Assembly: GCA_008711295.1 (NCBI GenBank)
Contig: VUYV01000180.1
Location: 1-64,000, forward strand
DNA length: 64,000 bases
From: Anarhynchus alexandrinus
Taxonomy: Eukaryota; Chordata; Aves; Charadriiformes; Charadriidae
Direction of reading: 5' to 3'
The notes beneath the pieces are model-generated. The model was given only the letters and a program-made list of their open reading frames with translations, ran no database searches and was not told where the DNA came from. Shown here piece by piece: positions 57,341 to 64,000 of the stretch (its first letter is position 1; every line of letters starts with the position of its first letter). The position numbers were made by a program, and so were the translations under genes.

Positions 57341-60300
57341 GGAGGGTATCTTTTACAGTGGTGTCATTGAATAGAAGACCTATTTGGACAAATACAGCCA
57401 TCCTTTCTGGGACTAAAGTCTCCTTAAGCAGAGAATAAATCCAATTTGACCCAGCAGGGCTGAATGACTCTGCCAGACAGTTGTGTTTCTTGCAGAGCAC
57501 AGGCACCCTCTGCTCCAAAGGTACCACTGGAGGGGTGATGCTATCATGGAGAGAGGGCTAGGTGCTTTGGAGACCACCATTGCTTCAAGCCCATATTGCA
57601 ATAAGCACATTTTCAGTTCAGGACTGTAAAAACAACCTTTCCGTTTCAGTCTCAGACCTCCTTATTGGCTTGAACTTGCTTTGGAAGCTGCGCTGAAACC
57701 TAAGAAATCCAGCCCAGCTACACAGCTCATCTGAGGTGAGTTAGCCACCCTGGATTAAGAAATGGCCTGTGACAGTAGACATTTCCTTCAGCAGTGTGCC
57801 ATGCTAAGGATTTGCCAGTCACATGAGGAAATACAGCTTAATGTCAAACGCAGCGAGCCAAGGAGCCCCGAATGTAGCCCAGCCCACAAGAAAAAGTGGA
57901 CATTTCAAGACGTCTTCAAAGCAAATCTTGCATGGAATCCTGTCCTCTCAGGCTGAAGCAGGAGGCCCAGAACGTCTGAGAATATTCAAGGGCTGATTGT
58001 GGGAGTCTCATTGGTTCCCTGCTGCCCCCTGAGAGTGGGCTCAGCTGAGCCCAAGGGGCTTCCAGCACTACAGAGGAGTGACCAGAAATGTTGTAACCCT
58101 TGTCTATGGGAGGTCTGCACCACAGGAAGAGCTCTGAATGGTGAAACCCTGAGGCCTGAAGGTGCTTTTCATACCGCTTTCTTTTCTAAACGACTTTGCT
58201 CAAACCAACCTGTCCTGTCAAACATTCTGGTCTTGATGAGTAAGTTGTTTTTCCCCACAGAAACCCTTTTCAATCTGTTCTCTCTGCAACGCTCAGGAGT
58301 GAGTACATAAGCTCTCCGTCTCAGGCCCCACTGGCCCTAAGCACCTCTCCCCCTCACGGAGGTCAGAAGGCATCACTCAACAGGTTCCTGGTTGTGCAAC
58401 AGAAAGGAGACAAAAGGAGTAGCTATCAGACCAGTTTCTAGCTCAATAATGGGTTTTGGCACATTTTGCAAGGATGGCAAACCACCGAGCACTGCTGTTT
58501 GACAGTGCATGTTGCCCAATTTAATTATATCTTATTTCAAACAAAGACAAGTAAACATCCACTGTACACCAGAGCACAGTGGAACCAAAGGCACAATAGC
58601 TGCAGGAGTGTATAATACTCCATTAAGGAGGAAAACAAAAACCATGTTAAAATAATGTTCAAACAGCCTACTTAAGCATTCAGAGATCAGAAAATACCCA
58701 ATATAGTGCTGTTTATACAGTCAGCAAGCTGCCTGTACCGTGCTGTCCAGACATCCACGGGCTCCAGCTGAACCTCCATAGGCTTCACCGGCCACCTCTG
58801 CTCCCAGGACGCATGGGTGCTGAAGGAGCACCCTCAGATGTCCTCCAGCACAGGCGACGCTGTGTGTTCAAGCACACCAATGCCTTCGTACGCGTTGAGG
58901 CTGGCACTGACCTGCCGTCAGTTGCTGTGATGGAGGCAGCTGCAGAAGGGACAGTACCTGGTTGTGCTGCATCCAGGTACAGTGAAAGGTTACAACTGAG
59001 CACCCTTAAACACAATCAACCACCGTCTTTCCACAGTACATAACATGATGTCACCAAGCCCCAAATGACTTTTTTTCTCCTTTTATTCTTTCTTTTTATT
59101 TTCCCTTGATTTAACATTTTATATCAAGGAAATACTGTTATGAAAAAAATACCAAACAACCGTGAATGTCTGTTTTTGATGAGAAAGGAGGGGCACGTTC
59201 AAGCAGTTTGGGGTGCTGGTTTATATCAGCTGAACATTAGAACTACAACAAATTTATCCACTGCGTTTTTTCCTGTTTTCTACGTGACTGAGAGGGACAT
59301 AATTCCAGCTGGAATTATTTGAGCATAAGTCATATCCTAATGCATCAAGAGTGAATCATTTATCTAATTATATATCTTTGCCTCTGTTCACATCCAGTTT
59401 TGCATATTAAAAAGACACATAGCAAATGTAATCTAATTTTTCCCTCATTTACACTTTTATATATTAGCTCTTGATAGGAATTCATAGAATAAAAGCACGT
59501 TATAGCAACTAAAAATGTTGAGCCTACTGCTGCTCTTTGATATTACACTATTTAAAAGAATATACTGCTTCTGATTTGTGTTCCATGTCTCATTGCTTCA
59601 ATTTGATTTTTTTTAAGAGAACAAGTTGACACAAAATACACGGGGGCAAGAGTAGCTGGAATTAAACACAAAACCTTAACACAAAAGCATCTCTCTATGC
59701 TAAAGTAAAGTAAATTGGTCTGTTCTAACATGACCCCTGTGCCTAAGTTCAGATGAGAAGAATCCAAAAATTAGGCAGGTAAAAGCATGTTTCCTCCATA
59801 GAATTCCAGACTGGCACTGATAAGGAAAATAAAAAAGTTAAGAACTGGCGATAAAAGCAGGATGAAGGGATCAGGTGGGATGAAGGGCTAGCTGAGAAAT
59901 AACCACTAAAGAAGAAATAGAAAGCCATAAATTGGAGGCTGAGGGTACTGAATTTGATTCTAGAAGAAGAAGAAATAAGCAATTAAAGGAATTCAGGAGA
60001 TGAACAACATTGATTTCGCCACAGGACGTGAGGTCTTTAATGTCTATGACCTTCCACTTTCAGAACAAAAGAGGAGAAAGCAAAAGAACATTCCTTTAAA
60101 AATGCATTTTGACGCCCATGGCCGAGAGGAAGGGCAGTGAAGAATGGAGGAGTTTGACAAAGGACTTGTGTTTAGAGGCTCCTAAGGCATAAAGTGCCTT
60201 GGATTCAAGACCTTTCTGGCTCTCTGTTCCCTTAACCTTTTGTCACTGTGTCACACATTCAGTAGCATAACCCCTGGCTGAGCACAGGGTGATCAGGATG

Positions 60301-60513
60301 ATAGCAACCAAAATTATTACTATTATATGCAAAATCTGCAATTTCTGTGCTCCTCTCCTCAGCAAAGCCTACAGGCAAATCCTGGATTTGCACAAACAAA
60401 ACTTGCTGGAGAAAGTGGATGTCAGCTCACCCACCCACCCTCTGTTCCAGCTTTGACCTCCACGCATTTAGGAACGAGCCAGCCTGGGACACGTTTTCAG
60501 CCAAGAAGCAAGG
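57341..60513. other. Unique non-coding stretch
   Basis: 3.2 kb with no recognised gene. 58730-58990 is GC-richer, with opposing 76-codon frames that match no known family. A 38-base interval bounded by a CCCCACAG acceptor and GTGAGT donor near 58260-58300 is likely chance. Confidence 0.5.
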
Positions 60514-60577
60514 CTTAAAAAAAAAAAAAACCAAAAAAACCAAAAAAAACCCCAAACCAAAACAAAAAAAAAAAACC
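60514..60577 (+). repeat. A-rich low-complexity tract with CC interruptions
   Basis: Alternating A runs (7-14) and CC/CCCC blocks. It lies just before the CpG cluster and creates Lys/Pro-rich artefact frames. No retroposon body precedes it. Confidence 0.9.
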
Positions 60578-60603
60578 CTGAAACGTCTTTATCCACTTTC
60601 TGT

Positions 60604-60790
60604 TCGGGGATGAGTTGCAGAATCGGTGTAAACCCGTGCCCTCCGCAGCCTCGCTCGCCCAGCTGTCAGCAGCCGGCTCCCGGTTCCCATCCCGGCAGTT
60701 TGCTTTTCCGTAGGGATGCTAGCAACATCTGGTGGCGGCGGGAGGAAGCGCACCGCCGCGGAACCCCCGCCAAAAACCCGGCAAAAAAAA
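60604..60790. promoter_or_regulatory. Short CpG cluster, mini CpG island
   Basis: By eye 18 CpG in about 180 bases, with GC-rich motifs (CCGGCTCCCGG, GGTGGCGGCGGG, CACCGCCGCGG). It is the densest CpG in the window but shorter than the usual 200-500-base island criterion. It could be a small promoter, the remains of a GC-rich repeat, or a protected regulatory site. A 156-codon frame from 60732 begins with GTG and is not called. Confidence 0.3.
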
Positions 60791-60896
60791 AAACAACACC
60801 CAACCACCACACTCTGCAACCGGTGACAGCAACTTGTCAGTGGAAGAGTGTTCAGTCTGGAGCAGGGGAGACAGCAACCTGACTACGAAAGAGCAT

Positions 60897-60930
60897 AAGG
60901 GTCTTTTCCAACCTAAATGGTTCTATAAGA
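60897..60930 (+). mobile_element. Possible CR1 3' tail remnant
   Basis: AAGGGTCTTTTCCAACCTAA followed by ATGGTTCTATAAGA resembles the last 30 bases of CR1 (AAGGTC, CTTCCAACC, ATTCTATGA). Only one degenerate terminal unit remains, so assignment is tentative. Confidence 0.5.
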
Positions 60931-62679
60931 TGATGAGGTGGAAAAAATCCTCAGTACGAATAGTACAAGGCTGCGCCAGCCAAGTTCAGCATCGTAGGGA
61001 ACTCCGCACAAAAGGCAGTAAGAATAATCCCTTTGCAATATTTGTAATGGAGCCTCAGCAAAACAGAGGTCAGAACCTAGACCTGACCTCCAAATTCTCT
61101 AACAGACTGTCTCTCATCAGGGCGAATGTCAAGACAAAGAAAATCATTCAACATAGAAAGAACAGACCTCAAAAACTACTCAGGACTTTACCAGAAACAT
61201 AAATTGCACCTATACTAGATGTTTAAGTATATTTCAAACATAGTCAGCTTTTAGGAGTTCAAGACTCATAGAAGCTTTATCCAGCTTCTAAAAAGAAGCA
61301 AAAGACTAAACAATTTGGAGGAGACCTGAAGGATTAGCTATTAGTCAGTCTGACTTTTCAGCCTACTTTTTTTTAGAGTTTAAATGTAATGTCTGATTCT
61401 GATGCTGCAAAGGAAACCCCAGCCAAAATTGCTGAGTTTTATCTGTCAAAAACAATGAAATTCATATGATTCCTGTGCCAGGCTCTAGATCACATCTAGT
61501 TTGTCTCTGATATCAGTAAGCTCATACACTGACTGCTTTGAAATCAGAAAAACTTTACCCCCAAAAATGATGGCCATTGGAGGTCGCTAAGAACATCTGT
61601 GCATACACCTTTCAAACATGAACTAGATCCAGTGAATCCTTTCTTGTGCTGATTCATAACATGGGCCAACTGACCTTCCATGGTCATGTTGAGGAAAATG
61701 GAAATTTTTGGCACGCAGCCTTCTCAGTTCTAGTTTTGCCTCTTATTAAAAGTGCTGTCACAGTCCCCATGCAGCAGCAGTTATGAGCCTTTCTACCTTA
61801 GAGTCCTCAGAGGAACTTTTGGAAGAGCTGTAGGTACTTAATAATCAGTCACATGCAGACATTTCTTAGCTATGAACATTATAAATATTCAACTATACCT
61901 CTAACCACATGGATGCTTTAACTGAACCTGATATAGAGTCCATAAACTAGTTGAGAATCAGTGGTCTTTTGAGATTCCTCTTGCTGGTACATTCAGAAAC
62001 TCTACTCAAAACTAGAACCATCACATGCAAATGCAGAGAAAAGAAAGTATAAGTACTATGTAATCAGAGTTTGAATTTGGTTTGAGAAGTAACTTGAGGA
62101 ATGGACTGTAACATGGTTAAACTCAAGGACAAATTCTTTGCCTGAATCGTATGAAGATCTTCTAGGCTGGAAAAAAAAATAATAATTGGGGCCCTTGCTC
62201 TCTGAGCTATAGGAGAGCAAGTTCTTGCCCAGGGTAGTTTAGGACTTTTTAAAAATAGGCATTCCCAGAGAATTGTTTTGTTTATGTTTCCCACGTATAT
62301 CAATGTACAATGTACCAACTGTGTATTGCTTTTCAGGAATCTTAGACATTACAAAGAGAGGGAAGTACAGTTGGAAACTCAGGAACGACAGAGTTGATGT
62401 GTTTCCACTTTTCGAAGAAGGCAACAATGAGTCATCCTTAGATAATCACTGCAGCCTTGACTCCGACTTACCAGTGTGTTGTGAATAATCCGTAGTTAGG
62501 AATCAAGGAGTACAGCCTACTTTTCTCTATAGTGGTAGGTGCATTGCTAAGAGTGGGGGGAAGGAGGGAACATGACAAGGACTCTCTTGCATCTCAGGGA
62601 GTCTTGACTGCTGGAGTGGCCTATCGACACTCCTGGCAGCTGATATAGGTTGAAGTACTTTGTGAGCCGCTCCGTCGTG
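60931..62679. other. Unique AT-rich non-coding stretch
   Basis: No gene or further repeat recognised in 1.75 kb. Frames of 62-84 codons near 62064-62488 have no known domain. Confidence 0.5.
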
Positions 62680-62995
62680 CCTTACGGGGACTTCAGCTCT
62701 ACTCAGCGCTGGCAAGGCAGCGGCAAGAGTGCGATGTCTAGTTTTGGGCACGGCACTTCAAGAAAGACGTGAGCCAAAGGGAGAGAGTCCAGAGAGGTAA
62801 TAAGAGTGAAGAGAAGTGTAGAAAACATAACCTGAGGTAACAACTAAAGGAAATCTTCTAGAAAAGAGAAAACAGAAAACAGAGTCCGTGAACTGCCTTC
62901 AAAAATGTAATCAGTTGCTGCAAAGAGAAAGAGAATATATCCTTGGGGACAAGAAAAGCAGTAACAGATTTAAACTGCACCAAAGGTACAGTACA
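62680..62995 (+). mobile_element. CR1: Ancient CR1-type LINE relic
   Basis: Reads, with many changes, the CR1 ORF2 C-terminal DNA of an old lineage: GTCTAGTTTTGGGCACGGC, CACTTCAAGAAAGACGTG, GAGAGAGTCCAGAG, GAAAACATAACCT, then CTGCAAAGAGAAAG and ACAGATTTAAACTGCACCAA. This follows the order seen in deep CR1 subfamilies. The frame is destroyed by indels and the 3' UTR is lost. It is clearly more diverged than the other copies here. Confidence 0.72.
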
Positions 62996-63739
62996 TTTTC
63001 AGTACAGTTAAGGCTTTTGGTTTTAGTTGGACATGACTCACTGCCTTGCTTAAAAGTCATCTCAACTACTTTATTCTTAATTTTCCTATGTGCATTTTTC
63101 TCTACTGCTTTGGAAAAGTAATATATACGTTCAAAATACTGATAACAGAGTCATTCCCTAAAATGTGTTTACCAATGTAAACGCAACCTTAATTTCTGTA
63201 TACCTCAGTTTGCAACATCCCTGCCTACTTCATCCATTTGTTGTGAGACCTACTCAAATACCTGCTATGCTGTTTGAAAAGTGTAAGTGTGAATAGCATT
63301 ATTTTACTAATATATAATGATATTGTGCATATTTATTAATAGCATACATTAATATATGTTTCGTAGTGCTTTTTATATTATTAACAGAACTGATACAAAA
63401 TGAGAAAAATGGGCCCCCAAACCGTGACCCCGCTTTCATCAGAAATTTTTCAGTCTGGCTTTTTTTCATCATCTATAATTAGGCAAAGCTGAGAAAAAGG
63501 TGATTGGGATGTATTTTAATAGCTGAGGAAAGAGCCAGGGTCAGCACAGAGTTAACATGCAGGCGTCTCGACAGACCAACATCAATAACCCATTTTTTCC
63601 AAAAAGAGAAATGTAGTCAATAAAACATAAAAGAAAAGCATTTAAAAAATTTAAAAGCTCTTTCAAATACAGAAAGTCCATATTACGACGGCAACTGGCC
63701 ACTCCAGGATGCACATTACCAAAGCATGAAAGCACTGCT
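62996..63739. other. Unique AT-rich non-coding stretch
   Basis: No gene or repeat recognised. 63300-63370 is very AT-rich, with TATTAATA-type alternations. Confidence 0.5.
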
Positions 63740-64000
63740 GAGGTGACTGAAGTCACTCTGCCTTTAGCCTTGTGTCTCCCAGCACACCCAAGACACGCAT
63801 TAATGGCTTAATGTGTTACTGCTTAATTAAATGATTAAACGCTTTGTATGTGAAAGACAATCTGTTAAGTGGTAGGTTCTGGCACGCCTCACCCTGAAAA
63901 CGCATTAAAAGCTCTTGCCATCTGAAAAGGAAAGAGACGAGGACACAAACATTTGGCTCTCCGCTACACAAAATGAATCCAATCAAAAGTGCCAAAATTT
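63740..64000. promoter_or_regulatory. Candidate cis-regulatory block (homeodomain-rich), runs to the window edge
   Basis: Contains the palindrome TTAATTAA at 63823-63830, GATTAAACG just after it, and two direct copies of ACGCATTAA (63795-63803 and 63900-63908) 105 bases apart. It is repeat-free and retains several CpG. This motif density is typical of conserved developmental enhancers, but evidence is compositional only and the block may continue past the window. Confidence 0.27.

Noticed and set aside
58260..58300. 38-base micro-exon between CCCCACAG and GTGAGT
   Set aside because: Too short to judge, with no open-frame continuity to any other exon candidate; chance pairs are expected.
60732..61202. 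156-codon frame from the CpG cluster
   Set aside because: Begins with GTG, runs through poly-A (Lys run) and a CR1-like tail, and has no recognised domain.
1..64000. tRNA, rRNA, snRNA genes and viral insertions
   Set aside because: I looked for tRNA B-box strings, U6-like starts and viral-type gene blocks on both strands and found none I could support.

Overview
The window looks like a stretch of bird chromosome. By eye it is AT-rich (roughly 60% A+T), has no operons or bacterial-type genes, and its only recognisable young repeats are CR1 LINEs. The CR1 copies end in the family's characteristic short 3' repeats (variants of ATTCTATG). Two weak MIR-like SINE relics and one much older CR1 fragment fit an amniote genome with few repeats. 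Other sauropsids such as turtles and crocodilians also carry CR1, but the low repeat load and the CR1 forms favour a bird. A lone N at 56671 shows that this is an assembly, not a finished sequence.

I recognise no host protein-coding gene. Open frames here are short (mostly 60-160 codons). The only long one (330 codons, minus strand, ending at 35007) is a CR1 reverse-transcriptase fragment. The window is best read as intergenic or intronic DNA. A few exon-like or promoter-like spots are listed at low confidence: 33041-33209, 54164-54400, 13159-13233 and 29645-29755.

Layout: 1-26 is the end of a CR1. 1943-3257 is bracketed by a 46-bp inverted repeat. 3400-3925 and 9600-9850 are compact regulatory-looking blocks. 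10105-11064 holds two direct copies of a 162-bp unit about 91% identical. 11431-11505 is a CR1 tail. 14368-16195 is a 1.8-kb CR1 with a broken ORF2. 16.2-29.9 kb is unique DNA with a CpG-retaining segment at 23190-23760 and regulatory-looking blocks at 22380-22660 and 22890-23060. 29.9-31.4 kb has two minus-strand CR1s. 34.7-36.3 kb is an older plus-strand CR1 split by a younger minus-strand CR1. 36.3-56.4 kb is mostly unique, with MIR-like relics at 41.1 and 50.4 kb, a CTTTTT hexamer array at 48.4 kb, a CR1 tail at 52.4 kb and a CpG-rich patch with a TATA box at 54.2-54.4 kb. 56445-56898 is a 227-bp segment present twice on either side of the single N. 60.6-60.8 kb is a short CpG cluster, 62.7-63.0 kb is an ancient CR1 relic, and the window closes in another homeodomain-site-rich block.

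I found no undescribed multi-gene system. The points most worth checking are the duplication around the N (probably an assembly artefact), the 46-bp inverted repeat (a possible unrecognised DNA transposon), the 162-bp repeat pair, the nested CR1 and the candidate regulatory blocks. Calls of conservation or regulation are inferences from composition and motifs only; no alignment could be run.
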